34,459 bases of DNA from Synechococcales cyanobacterium bin31.maxbin.ball.101 (GTDB lineage: Bacteria > Cyanobacteriota > Cyanobacteriia > Leptolyngbyales > Leptolyngbyaceae). Shown here piece after piece: positions 1-7,356 of this stretch; the stretch's first letter is position 1; each line of letters opens with the position of its first letter. The stretch covers positions 1-34,459 of the forward strand of contig JAAFJU010000039.1 in NCBI GenBank assembly GCA_013298165.1, read 5' to 3'. The notes beneath the pieces are model-generated. The model was not told the DNA's origin and did not search any database. It saw nothing but the letters and a program-made list of their open reading frames with translations. Made by a program: the position numbers and the translations under genes.

Positions 1-181
1 CCGACATCTCCGGCATCGAAATATCCAACACCAACAAATGAGGATGAATCCGCCCGATCGCATCCAACGCCAACTTCCCATTCGCTGCCGTCGTCACGGC
101 ATAGCCCAAAGACTCCAAATAGTCTCCCACAGCTACCCGAATTCCTAAATCATCATCTGCGACGAGTAACGTAAGCGGCAT
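1..181 (-). CDS. Response regulator receiver domain, N-terminal 60 codons (cut by window start)
   Basis: The reverse strand reads from an ATG at 181 to the window edge without a stop. The protein begins MPLTLLVADDDLGIRVAVGD and reaches LLVLDISMPEMS. This is the N-terminal half of a CheY-like receiver: the acidic cluster ADDD near residue 9 binds Mg2+, and the Asp of VLDISMPEM (about residue 53) is the phosphoacceptor. The rest, including any output domain, lies outside the window, so the regulon cannot be named. A LuxR-type output would fit similar cyanobacterial regulators I recall, but that is only inference. The call of a receiver domain is firm. Confidence 0.88.
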   Translation of the reverse strand, partial: MPLTLLVADDDLGIRVAVGDYLESLGYAVTTAANGKLALDAIGRIHPHLLVLDISMPEMS

Positions 182-280
182 CTCTCGCCTCCCAAAATGG
201 CCTAACCAAAAAGCCATATCCCAGCATAAACCGCTCACCTAAAACAATTGACCTACCTTTCAGAAGAAAACCTTAAAAGA

Positions 281-706
281 TCATCCCACCATCCCCAACA
301 ACCGCCTCGCCCGATCGAGATCATAGGGCAACGGTCTGGCCCGAGGTCGATAATCCCCCTCCAAAGCCTTCCCATGCCGCCTCACCGCATTCACCAGCGT
401 ACAGGGCTGCTCATTCAAATTAATCGCCCCATGCAGCACCCCCGGCGGAATCTCCACCACCACTGGATGCGCCTCACTCAATAAAAAATACTCATAGCAC
501 CGATTCTGCAAGACCACCAGGACCAAACTGCCCCGCACCACCAAGATCTGATCCGTCTGATGGCGATGCACAAACAAATCATCGATCGTGTTCCCCGGAA
601 CTGTCACGAGCATCGTCTCATGACTCGCCTGGGGGGTATAAAACTCAGCCATCCCGCCCTTCATCGACTGAAGCGGGCGTAACTCAATCTGTTTTGAAAG
701 TCCCAT
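281..706 (-). CDS. Cupin-fold protein, dTDP-sugar isomerase/epimerase-like
   Basis: The protein has about 141 residues from the ATG at 706. The frame is open upstream to 760, but the sequence there does not look like a cupin, so I prefer the inner start. The core HRHQTDQILVVRG followed by ...VVEIPPGVLHG gives the two conserved cupin motifs of a small beta-barrel. The spacing resembles the dTDP-4-dehydrorhamnose 3,5-epimerase / sugar 3,4-ketoisomerase-like cupins of nucleotide-sugar clusters. No other sugar genes lie next to it, so substrate and reaction are unknown. It has no signal peptide and should be cytosolic. Fold confidence is good; enzyme specificity is not supported. Confidence 0.7.
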   Translation of the reverse strand: MGLSKQIELRPLQSMKGGMAEFYTPQASHETMLVTVPGNTIDDLFVHRHQTDQILVVRGSLVLVVLQNRCYEYFLLSEAHPVVVEIPPGVLHGAINLNEQPCTLVNAVRRHGKALEGDYRPRARPLPYDLDRARRLLGMVG

Positions 707-940
707 AATGTTAAATCCGTGAATTGAGGTGGTTTCAGTTCTAAAGCACTGGTTCTTCAATCTGGTTTCTTCAACATCGAATCTTTCTCTAAACTACCCC
801 AACCCATAAAACGGTTCTGTACCGCCTTTTACTAAACATTTTTTAACTTTTTCGAAAATAGTACACATTTTCTACTAATCACTTGCTATAGTACAGAAAT
901 ACTATTACTCTAGTTTGCAAGCCGATCGTTTCAAGTCGCA

Positions 941-946
941 AGGAGG
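941..946 (+). promoter_or_regulatory. Strong Shine-Dalgarno AGGAGG for the 952 gene
   Basis: AGGAGG lies 5 bases before the ATG at 952. A perfect Shine-Dalgarno is notable because several neighbouring genes lack one, and it fixes this start. The AT-rich stretch 820-910 upstream probably holds the promoter, but I see no well-spaced -35/-10 pair. Confidence 0.7.
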
Positions 947-951
947 AACTG

Positions 952-2430
952 ATGAACGCCCAACCCCTATCCAGAGAAGACAACCCTTCCATTTCTAGCC
1001 CCGAAGCGCCTCTCCCCAGTGCAGCTAAAACCAGTACGGCTAAAACCAGTGCAGCTAAAACCAAAACTAGTACAGCCAAAACACCTCGAAAAACCGTTGC
1101 AAAGACAGCCACCCGTCGCCGTACAGCCACCAAATCCGTCCCGATCGTAGACTTTCCCACCCCCGACAACGTCCGATCGCTCCCCGTCCAGCCCAGCCAC
1201 TCAACTCGACTGGCCACACCTAGCCTCATCGAACATCCCGCCAGCGATCGGCTCCGATCGCAACTGGCAGCCTGCCATCAAGCTTTGACTGCGCTCCAAG
1301 CCGAATCCCAAGAACTGCAACAAACGATGGCCTCGTTAATCGCGATCGCCAGTCAAATGGAAACCCTCAAACCCAGCCATGGCTCCGTCACCGCCCTCAC
1401 CACCCCCACAGGGCGCAAAACCAGCACCCGTAAACCTGCCTCATCAAGAGCCGTCAGCCAACCGGAAAAAGCGTCCCAATCCAGCTCCGTAAAAGCCACT
1501 AAAACCACAACCACTCAAGCCAAAACAACTCAAACTGCAACTCAAACTGCAACTCAAACCGTTCAGCCGATCGACAGCGAAAGCGTCAACTATTGGGGAA
1601 CCACACCCCAGTCAGCCGTGCAACCCACTCGTAAACGCATCCATGACATTCAACTTCCCAATCTCAATCCAACCAGCCAACCAACCCCGTCTGCCCAAAC
1701 AGCGACGATCGCGCATGAAATCCTACCTCAATCCCCATCAGAAATAGAGTCTTCAACGGCAACAGATCGTGCGCCGACTAAACCGAGCTTTCACTCCAGC
1801 AGCCTCCGCCCCCGTGCCCACAGCCTCACTCGACAAACCGTCGAATATTACGCAGGCTACAGTCATCCACCTGTTTCCCTAGAGCCTGCAAAACCCAGTT
1901 TCAAATCTCAACCAGCCGCAAAACCTGTTTCTCAATTTGTCGCTAAACCCATTGCACAACCTGCCATCACCAGCATTTCTAGACCGACTTCTAGAACTAT
2001 TGCCAGAACCACTTCTACATCTGTTTCTCAATCGGTAAGACCGATCGCAAGACCGCAACACATTCGACTTAACACCGTTAGCAAAACCTCCCGCACTGGG
2101 AATCGTACGGGGAATCGTCGGCGCTACACCCTCACCTACCTCTACTCACTCCTGCAACAAACCATTCAACAACTCATCCCCATCCCCAAAGGTGAAAGCG
2201 CAATTCTCTTCGATGCCTTTTGCTGGACCCTCAGCGCGATCGGCGTCCGCATGTCCTGCCAACTACTGACCACCCTCCTCCCCATTCTCACCCTTCCAGT
2301 CAACCTTCTCCTTCTCCTCCCCGCCCTCCTCGCCACCTACCTCGCCTTCTGCATCCCAAAATCCAGCTCCGCCGCCGTCTACCGCTGTCTACTCATCACC
2401 CTAGGCTTCTTCATCGGCGGCAAACTCTAA
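952..2430 (+). CDS. Long disordered Thr/Ser/Lys-rich protein with C-terminal membrane region
   Basis: The protein has 492 residues. Residues about 25-60 are a Lys/Thr/Ala low-complexity run (repeats of the type TAKTSAAKTKT, then RKTVAKTATRRR). A possible short coiled coil follows at about 100-140 (QALTALQAESQELQQTMASL). A long Ser/Thr/Gln/Pro-rich disordered part runs to about 380. A folded basic region then leads into two or three hydrophobic segments at about 420-490 (for example LLPILTLPVNLLLLLPALLA). The C-terminus is therefore probably in the inner membrane and the long tail in solution. I do not recognise the family. The Lys-rich start recalls histone-H1-like tails, but the membrane segments argue against a chromatin role. 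It heads a tandem set of four genes (952, 2488, 2954, 3424), probably one operon with envelope functions. Confidence 0.8.
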   Translation: MNAQPLSREDNPSISSPEAPLPSAAKTSTAKTSAAKTKTSTAKTPRKTVAKTATRRRTATKSVPIVDFPTPDNVRSLPVQPSHSTRLATPSLIEHPASDRLRSQLAACHQALTALQAESQELQQTMASLIAIASQMETLKPSHGSVTALTTPTGRKTSTRKPASSRAVSQPEKASQSSSVKATKTTTTQAKTTQTATQTATQTVQPIDSESVNYWGTTPQSAVQPTRKRIHDIQLPNLNPTSQPTPSAQTATIAHEILPQSPSEIESSTATDRAPTKPSFHSSSLRPRAHSLTRQTVEYYAGYSHPPVSLEPAKPSFKSQPAAKPVSQFVAKPIAQPAITSISRPTSRTIARTTSTSVSQSVRPIARPQHIRLNTVSKTSRTGNRTGNRRRYTLTYLYSLLQQTIQQLIPIPKGESAILFDAFCWTLSAIGVRMSCQLLTTLLPILTLPVNLLLLLPALLATYLAFCIPKSSSAAVYRCLLITLGFFIGGKL

Positions 2431-2476
2431 ATCCCTTCTCAATTCTCAATTCCCCATTCCCCATTCCCAAACCCCT

Positions 2477-2482
2477 AGGAGG
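2477..2482 (+). promoter_or_regulatory. Shine-Dalgarno AGGAGG for the 2488 gene
   Basis: AGGAGG lies 5 bases before the ATG at 2488 and selects this start. The spacer just upstream (about 2438-2475) is a short C/T-rich repeat of TTCCCCATTCCCC type, low-complexity sequence often seen between cyanobacterial genes. Confidence 0.65.
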
Positions 2483-2487
2483 TCCCC

Positions 2488-2907
2488 ATGCAAACACCCT
2501 ATGCCCCTAATCAATTCAACACCCTCTCAACCCTTCCCCGCACAGGACTCAAAGCCCTCTTCCTCTGCGCCATTCTCTTTCTCGTCTTCGCCCTTTATAA
2601 AGATCTTCCCAGCCGTCAGCAAGCCACTGCCCCTGACTTAGGCTGCAAAGGCAATCCCAACAGCCCAGCCCTTTCCCCTCAACAACTCCAAACCCTCAAA
2701 AAAACAGCCCCCGGCACCCCAAAATCAGCCCTCGCACTTCCCGCCGCTTACTGCCCATTGCCCACAGTCGTCGTCCGAGCCGGAACGATCGCCAGTCGTG
2801 ACGCCTTCCGGATTGCGGCGACGGATAGTCCTAATGGGCAACCAAGCTGGGGAATCGCCATGTATGAAAGCAATCGATTTGCGGGATTTCGGATCTTAAA
2901 CGAATAG
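2488..2907 (+). CDS. Small single-pass membrane protein, unknown function
   Basis: The protein has 139 residues. A hydrophobic helix at about 22-40 (LKALFLCAILFLVFALY) follows a short N-terminal tail with one Arg and one Lys, so it is either an uncleaved anchor or an N-in type II segment. The remaining 95 residues would lie on the outer face of the membrane. That part contains two Cys (LGCKG and AAYCPLP), which could form a disulfide, and ends in a compact segment (RIAATDSPNGQPSWGIAMYE). It sits 57 bp after the long disordered protein and 46 bp before a lipoprotein on the same strand, which suggests co-transcription. I do not recognise the family. Confidence 0.7.
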   Translation: MQTPYAPNQFNTLSTLPRTGLKALFLCAILFLVFALYKDLPSRQQATAPDLGCKGNPNSPALSPQQLQTLKKTAPGTPKSALALPAAYCPLPTVVVRAGTIASRDAFRIAATDSPNGQPSWGIAMYESNRFAGFRILNE

Positions 2908-2953
2908 CAAACGAATAGCAGCGATCGCAACTTATTGATTAACGTTAGACATA

Positions 2954-3415
2954 ATGCTGAAAAACCAAATAGTCCATCTCATCATTATCACTGGAACGAT
3001 CGCAGCAACGCTGTTCCTAAAGGGCTGTCAAAACAAACCAACTATCACCAAAGCCCCAGATTTACATCAGAAATGGGAACTTCAGGCAGGCGATCGGATT
3101 GCAGGATATGAAATCATCAGTGGCCTTGGAGATCTGTCCTTAGAGCTTCAAGGCAAAGCCATCTACGCCCCCGCCAAAGGCAAAACCACCATGGATAATC
3201 GCCATTGTCTCTACTTCGACTCCCCCGAAATCCCCAACTACCTCTTTCGCCTCTGTGGTTTGCAAAATCCCACCCCTGGAAATCTCCAAAAGGGCGACGA
3301 AATCGGAAAAGCCCAACAACTTCAATTTGCCACCCTGCGCCAACATCCCAGCGGCAAATGGGCGATCGTCGAACCCTCAAAACAAATCCTTGAAAAACTC
3401 CTAAAAAGCTCCTAG
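2954..3415 (+). CDS. Putative lipoprotein, degenerate M23-peptidase-like fold possible
   Basis: The protein has 153 residues. An N-terminal hydrophobic segment ends in LFLKGC at about residue 25, an imperfect lipobox (Leu at -3, Lys at -2, Gly at -1, then Cys), so lipidation is likely but not certain. The body (GKAIYAPAKGK ... YLFRLCGLQNPTPGNLQKGD ... LQFATLR) follows the rhythm of an M23/LytM barrel: an APxxG-like turn, a LQKGDEIG-like turn and a final FATLR strand. The zinc-binding His residues expected of an active M23 peptidase are absent. Activity is therefore unlikely; a binding or scaffold role in the periplasm would fit. The fold suggestion is inference. It lies 8 bp upstream of the secreted lysozyme-like gene. 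Confidence 0.65.
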   Translation: MLKNQIVHLIIITGTIAATLFLKGCQNKPTITKAPDLHQKWELQAGDRIAGYEIISGLGDLSLELQGKAIYAPAKGKTTMDNRHCLYFDSPEIPNYLFRLCGLQNPTPGNLQKGDEIGKAQQLQFATLRQHPSGKWAIVEPSKQILEKLLKSS

Positions 3416-3423
3416 ATGAATCA

Positions 3424-4248
3424 ATGAATCGATTTCGCAAATACGTCATGGCAGGCTTGGGATTAGCGATCGCAATTCCCACCAGTTTTCCGATCCTATT
3501 CTCGCCCTCCAGCTCAGCAACCCAACGCTCCACAAAATCTACGACCCAAACGCATCTCGCGCGCGATACTCGTCCTGTTAATCTCCCCAGCACGATCGCC
3601 CTAGAATTTGGCGTAGACAATCCCGACATCAACCCAAATCCATTTAACGCTATTCCCAGCATTCCCAGCGATGTTCCCGCCAGCATTCCCTCTGAACCCA
3701 TCAAGAATGCGTCCGAAATCTTTCAAGGTGGTGCAAACTCGCTCGTTGCGCGTGCTGTAGGCAGTGCGGAAGGCACCCGTCGCCCCGACGGCAGTAAGAA
3801 TTCGGCTTACTACGGCCATCGAGATCCGGGCAATGCCAAATGGAATCTCGGCAGTTTTTCCTATCAACATGACGCCCGATCGCCCGAAGACGCCGACCAA
3901 CGCCAACTCAACCGCCTCCAAACCCAAGACAAAATGCTCCAGCAAAAAGCAGCAGCCCAAGGATTAACGCTCACTTTAGAAGAACGCATGAATGGTTTGG
4001 ATCTAGCAAACCAAGCGCCTCTTGCAGCCCTCGATCGCGGGGGCTACATTGATCGACTCAAGGAAGCCCGCGATCGGGGACTGCGAGGCAATGAAGCCAT
4101 CCTCGTCGCCCGCGTCAATTCCTACCGCGAACCCAGCACTAATCTCTGGGATGCACCGGGATTGGGCAACAACGAAGCTGATATTCGTCATGATCAAGCC
4201 CGCCGAATGGATGCTGTAGCAGATGCCCTTGCGATCGCCGCTCGTTAA
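3424..4248 (+). CDS. Secreted lysozyme/transglycosylase-like protein
   Basis: The protein has 274 residues. An N-terminal signal-like helix (RKYVMAGLGLAIAIPTSFPI) is followed by a disordered stretch to about 100. A compact domain then starts at ARAVGSAEGTRRPDG and continues YYGHRDPGN ... WNLGSFSYQH. A Glu in a short loop (SAEGT) followed by a Gly/Asn-rich substrate-cleft pattern resembles goose-type and phage-type lysozyme folds, so Glu of SAEGT (about residue 115) is a candidate catalytic residue. The second half is helical and charged. With the lipoprotein just upstream it would suit peptidoglycan remodelling in the periplasm, perhaps around an envelope-spanning machine. This assignment rests on motif resemblance only. 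Confidence 0.65.
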   Translation: MNRFRKYVMAGLGLAIAIPTSFPILFSPSSSATQRSTKSTTQTHLARDTRPVNLPSTIALEFGVDNPDINPNPFNAIPSIPSDVPASIPSEPIKNASEIFQGGANSLVARAVGSAEGTRRPDGSKNSAYYGHRDPGNAKWNLGSFSYQHDARSPEDADQRQLNRLQTQDKMLQQKAAAQGLTLTLEERMNGLDLANQAPLAALDRGGYIDRLKEARDRGLRGNEAILVARVNSYREPSTNLWDAPGLGNNEADIRHDQARRMDAVADALAIAAR

Positions 4249-4277
4249 CTGCCTTTGATTACACGCCTGATTGGCAT

Positions 4278-5519
4278 TTAGTTCTGCACCTCCAGTAATT
4301 TCAGAACCTTCTGAGCTTCATCGTTGCGTCCTCGGGAAACAAGTAGGTCAGCAAGTTCTTGGTAAATTTCAGAAACGTTCTTAACATAGGACGCTTGGAT
4401 GTCAGGAGGAAGTAACCGATTATCTTGACGAATGGATTCAATGACGTTAACCGATTGCTGATAGAAGTCGATCGCTGAGTCAAGCTGGTTTTGCTTTTTC
4501 AGTATGTCCCCAATCCTACTGAGTGCAATGCTCTCACTATCACGCTCTTTGATTTCACGAGCGATCGCTAAGGATTGTTTGTAATATTCAATTGCTTTGT
4601 AATAGTCTTTGAGATTACCGTATGCAGCTCCCAAATTCCCCAACGCACTCCCTACGCTGCCTCGACCTCCAATTTCACGGGTAATCACCAAGCCTTGTTC
4701 ATAGTACTCAATTGCTTTGAGGTAGTTATCGAGATTATTATATGCAGCTCCTAAATTTGCTAGAGCCTTTCCTTCACTCTGTCGATCTTTAATTTCACGA
4801 GCGATTGTTAAATGTTGTTCCTGATATTCGATCGCTTTAGGATAGTTCCCGAGATAATGATATGTAGCTCCAAGATTCCCCAGAGACTTTCCTTCACTTT
4901 GTCGGTCTTTGACTTCACGGGCAATCGTTAACACTTGTTCGTAATATTCAATCGCTTTGGGATAATTCCCGAGATTGCTGTATACAGTTCCTAAATTCCC
5001 CAATACATCACCTTCACCTTTTCGATATCTAATTTCACGAGCGATTTCTAAGGATTTTTCAAGATACTCGATCGCTTTGGGATAATTAATAAGCTTACGG
5101 TTTATAACCCCCAAATTCATCAGCGAAGCACTTTCACCTTTTCGGTCTTTGATGTCACGGGCAATCATTAAATGTTGTTCGGAATACTTGAACGCTTCGA
5201 GATATTTGCCGAGAGAAAGGGATGCATTCCCCAAAAGTCCCAGAACCTTTCCTTCACCTTTTCGGTCTTTGATTTCACGATAGAGAGGGAGTGCTTGTTG
5301 TAAAGATTGAACTGCCGACGTGAATTGGCTAATTTTGTGTTGCTCACTACCCTGCTGAAAAAGTCGTTCAGCTTCGCTAGCTCGAAGAGCATCAGCTTCC
5401 TTCTTCTTTCCCTCCACCGTTTGAGCAACTACCGCATCAGGAAAAACAATTGCACTCACGATCGGAGTCGCCAATCCTAAAACGATCGCAAATGTAGATG
5501 CAAAGAGCTTCGATCGCAT
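4278..5519 (-). CDS. Secreted TPR protein, appears to be a CHAT-type protein lacking its CHAT domain
   Basis: The protein has 413 residues. A signal peptide (MRSKLFASTFAIVLGLATPI ... VVAQ) is followed by about seven 40-residue TPR units with the consensus AIEYYEQ.L.IAREIKDR.SEG.AL.NLG. These are the TPR_12 type that precedes CHAT proteases in cyanobacteria. The C-terminal linker (SYVKNVSEIYQELADLLVSR ... AQKVLKLLEVQN) is also the usual bridge into CHAT, but a stop follows at once and only 29 bases separate it from the convergent 3424-4248 gene. No CHAT-coding sequence remains downstream. Either a truncated paralogue or a genuine TPR-only adaptor would explain this. The repeats are also visible in the DNA with a period near 120 bp. 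Confidence 0.85.
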   Translation of the reverse strand: MRSKLFASTFAIVLGLATPIVSAIVFPDAVVAQTVEGKKKEADALRASEAERLFQQGSEQHKISQFTSAVQSLQQALPLYREIKDRKGEGKVLGLLGNASLSLGKYLEAFKYSEQHLMIARDIKDRKGESASLMNLGVINRKLINYPKAIEYLEKSLEIAREIRYRKGEGDVLGNLGTVYSNLGNYPKAIEYYEQVLTIAREVKDRQSEGKSLGNLGATYHYLGNYPKAIEYQEQHLTIAREIKDRQSEGKALANLGAAYNNLDNYLKAIEYYEQGLVITREIGGRGSVGSALGNLGAAYGNLKDYYKAIEYYKQSLAIAREIKERDSESIALSRIGDILKKQNQLDSAIDFYQQSVNVIESIRQDNRLLPPDIQASYVKNVSEIYQELADLLVSRGRNDEAQKVLKLLEVQN

Positions 5520-5621
5520 ATCTAAATTCCTTTAACTAATAATGTCTAGTTCTTAAGCAGTGCAGCATAGGTCAAGTCTAAAGTAAATCTATGGAAGAAG
5601 CCGCTGATCGATCGAAATTTG

Positions 5622-5822
5622 CTAGATTCCGATCGCATATTCAGTCATTTTTCGGATAAATGGCGTATGAAATCCAATCACAATATCTTGCTTAGGAATC
5701 CCCAACTGAACGAGTTCTTCCGCAAAATCAATCTCTGTCCCGTTGTGCTGAATCCAGATTTTCCCATTAATAACATCCATCTGAGTAACACAGCCATAGA
5801 TTCGCCGTTGTCCATTGTTCAA
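5622..5822 (-). pseudogene. xisI: XisI C-terminal fragment (relic)
   Basis: Sixty-six codons from a TTG read NNGQRRIYGC, then GKIWIQHNGTEIDFAEELVQ, then DIVIGFHTPFIRK. This is the strongly conserved C-terminal half of XisI, a small protein first described as a factor for excision of the fdxN element and very common in cyanobacterial genomes. Full XisI has about 110 residues; here the first 45 or so are missing. Upstream the sequence runs directly into an XisH tail in another frame, so a deletion fused the two genes. Ongoing expression is unlikely, though a short ORF remains intact. Confidence 0.8.
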
Positions 5823-5889
5823 TGACCTCCGATTCTGGGTTGTAAACGAATATCTTTAACACTTGCTCACGAATAATGTCTGAGTAAAT
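5812..5889 (-). pseudogene. xisH: XisH C-terminal remnant fused to xisI relic
   Basis: In a different frame from the xisI relic, the reverse strand reads IYSDIIREQV then LKIFVYNPESEVIEQW. This closely resembles the XisH C-terminal strand pattern (LK.IVYDPEQE.I..W, from memory of the family). A stop codon at 5890-5892 lies directly upstream in the frame, and the rest of XisH (about 110 residues) is absent. The remnant overlaps the start of the xisI relic by about 10 bp, which fits a deletion that removed the XisH end and the XisI N-terminus together. The call rests on 16-25 residues, so moderate confidence. Confidence 0.6.
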
Positions 5890-5909
5890 TCAAGGATTTT
5901 GACCATTTC

Positions 5910-6542
5910 CTACAGATCCTCACTCTCCCGAATAGCCTTCAAAACTCGCAACAAAACCAAAGCCCGATCGATATCCAAAAGATTTAGCTCGGGCAACAGT
6001 TGGTAAGTCTGCTGCGATCGTAATTCATTCATGATCAATCTTGTGAAGTAGTAGCTAATTCCATTCGTGGCTAATCCCCATACCGATCGCTGCTGCGATA
6101 ACGATCGTGAAGCATAGGTTAAAAGCTGAGGCAATCCATTTAGCGCATCAACCTGGCTATTTTTCGACTCCACCACCAGAATCCACAACGGTGTTGTCGA
6201 AGCTCGTCGGGCAGCGAGCAGGTCCAGGCGACCTGTAATCGTTGTATCCTCATCCACGATCGAAATATCTGCGATCGCCTGCTCTAAACTCAACTGAATG
6301 GGACTACGATAGAACCCCGCGAGTCTTAACAAGGGCGCTAGCACAAGCATCTGCACCTGTCCTTCTAAGACCTTCCCAGCTTGCCAATACGCCTGAAAAT
6401 CAATCCGAATTTGCTCCACTTCCGCCATTTCCCAATCCGTCAACTCAGGTAAGTCCAGCACCTCCCTGTACCGAACCCGCTGCAAACTCGGCTGCAAATT
6501 CAATAATTGATGCACTTCATCGATGGCTAGATTTCTTGTCAT
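5910..6542 (-). CDS. PD-(D/E)xK nuclease-like protein (restriction-endonuclease subunit R-like)
   Basis: The protein has about 210 residues from the ATG at 6542 (MTRNLAIDEVHQLLNLQPSL). The frame stays open to 6632, but the extra 30 residues are Arg/Lys-rich and look non-coding. The core GRLDLLAARRA ... LWILVVESKNS gives an Asp and, about 20 residues later, an E-x-K pair on a strand. This is the PD-(D/E)xK arrangement seen in HsdR-like N-terminal nuclease domains, many copies of which occur as stand-alone cyanobacterial genes. No helicase domain or methyltransferase is adjacent, so this is not a complete restriction system. DNA cleavage is possible but unproven. Confidence 0.75.
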   Translation of the reverse strand: MTRNLAIDEVHQLLNLQPSLQRVRYREVLDLPELTDWEMAEVEQIRIDFQAYWQAGKVLEGQVQMLVLAPLLRLAGFYRSPIQLSLEQAIADISIVDEDTTITGRLDLLAARRASTTPLWILVVESKNSQVDALNGLPQLLTYASRSLSQQRSVWGLATNGISYYFTRLIMNELRSQQTYQLLPELNLLDIDRALVLLRVLKAIRESEDL

Positions 6543-6637
6543 TCGAATCCAGGATTGTTTTTTGTCTGGCTTGCATGGTCGATCGTCCCTTCGTAAAATA
6601 TTGTAAACTATTAGTATCCTCACTCTCATCATGCCCC

Positions 6638-6787
6638 ATGAACTCTACTTCAACACCTCCCACGCCTCCCGAAGCTGAAGCAACGAAACCCTCCGAACCC
6701 GAAAAAATTCTCTGCCAACATTGCCAACGCACAGCCACCAATGGCATTAAATGTCAGGGAATCTGTGTAGCAGACAGTGATTATTAG
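6638..6787 (+). CDS. Small cysteine-rich cyanobacterial protein, possible zinc binding
   Basis: A 49-residue ORF starts at ATG 6638. It has a Pro/Glu/Thr-rich start and a C-terminal motif CQHCQRTATNGIKC followed by GICVADSDY. C-x2-C plus C-x3-C is a plausible zinc site. I recall near-identical C-termini (CPHCQRTATNGIKC type) in small proteins of other cyanobacteria, which supports real coding. It is divergent to the nuclease-like gene and 79 bp upstream of the DUF2358 gene. Function unknown. Confidence 0.6.
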   Translation: MNSTSTPPTPPEAEATKPSEPEKILCQHCQRTATNGIKCQGICVADSDY

Positions 6788-6866
6788 TTTTTGAATGCCC
6801 GATTAAAACGGCTTGAATAATTGTTGATTCAACGTCTATCAGAAGTTTACCAGCCGCCTTTAATCC

Positions 6867-7262
6867 ATGGATATCCTGACAGCCCTGCGCCAAGACTACG
6901 ATCGCTTCCCTCAAGACCAAACCTATAGTCTCTACAGTGAAGACGTCTTTTTCAAAGATCCCATGACGGAGTTTCGGGGGGTGAAAAAATACCAAGAGAT
7001 GATTGGCCTGATCGATCGGTTTTTCAAATCTCCCCAGCTTGACCTCCACGATATCCAACAAACCGAAAATCAAATCCGCACCGACTGGACACTCAGTTGG
7101 ACAACGCCCCTGCCCTGGAAACCGAGAATTTCGATTTCTGGCTGGAGCGAACTCACCTTGGACGACGACGGATTGATCAACCAGCATCTGGACTATTGGC
7201 ACTGCAAACCCTGGAATGTTCTCCAGCAACATCTTCCGGGGTTTAAATCGGGAGTGAGGTAG
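6867..7262 (+). CDS. DUF2358 family protein (NTF2-like fold)
   Basis: The protein has 131 residues. The pattern YSLYSEDVFFKDPMTEFRGV, then YQEMIGLIDRFFKSP, then W.LSWTTPLPWKPRISISG and LNQHLDYW-like HLDYWHCKPW matches the DUF2358 family of cyanobacteria and plastids, which adopts an NTF2-like cone fold. No catalytic role is established. There is no signal peptide. It precedes the Get3d-type ATPase gene by 94 bp on the same strand, possibly co-transcribed. Confidence 0.85.
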   Translation: MDILTALRQDYDRFPQDQTYSLYSEDVFFKDPMTEFRGVKKYQEMIGLIDRFFKSPQLDLHDIQQTENQIRTDWTLSWTTPLPWKPRISISGWSELTLDDDGLINQHLDYWHCKPWNVLQQHLPGFKSGVR

Positions 7263-7356
7263 CGATCGTCTGATCAGCGAAATGACGGGCTAGATGTGGC
7301 ACAATGGAGATAAGTTAAAAAATGTAAACACTCTTAAGACCCAAGGATTGCGGCAC

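Noticed and set aside
883-905. Promoter TTGCTA ... TACTAT before the 952 gene
   Set aside because: The boxes are only 11 bases apart, too close for a sigma-70-type promoter.
952-1200. Histone H1-like DNA-binding protein from the Lys/Ala/Thr repeats
   Set aside because: The same chain ends in membrane segments, and the repeats are Thr/Ser-rich rather than the AAK-type repeats of bacterial H1-like proteins.
6242-6637. Longer version of the small Cys protein starting at 6242
   Set aside because: The extension overlaps the nuclease-like gene on the other strand and is not protein-like; the ATG at 6638 gives the conserved short protein.
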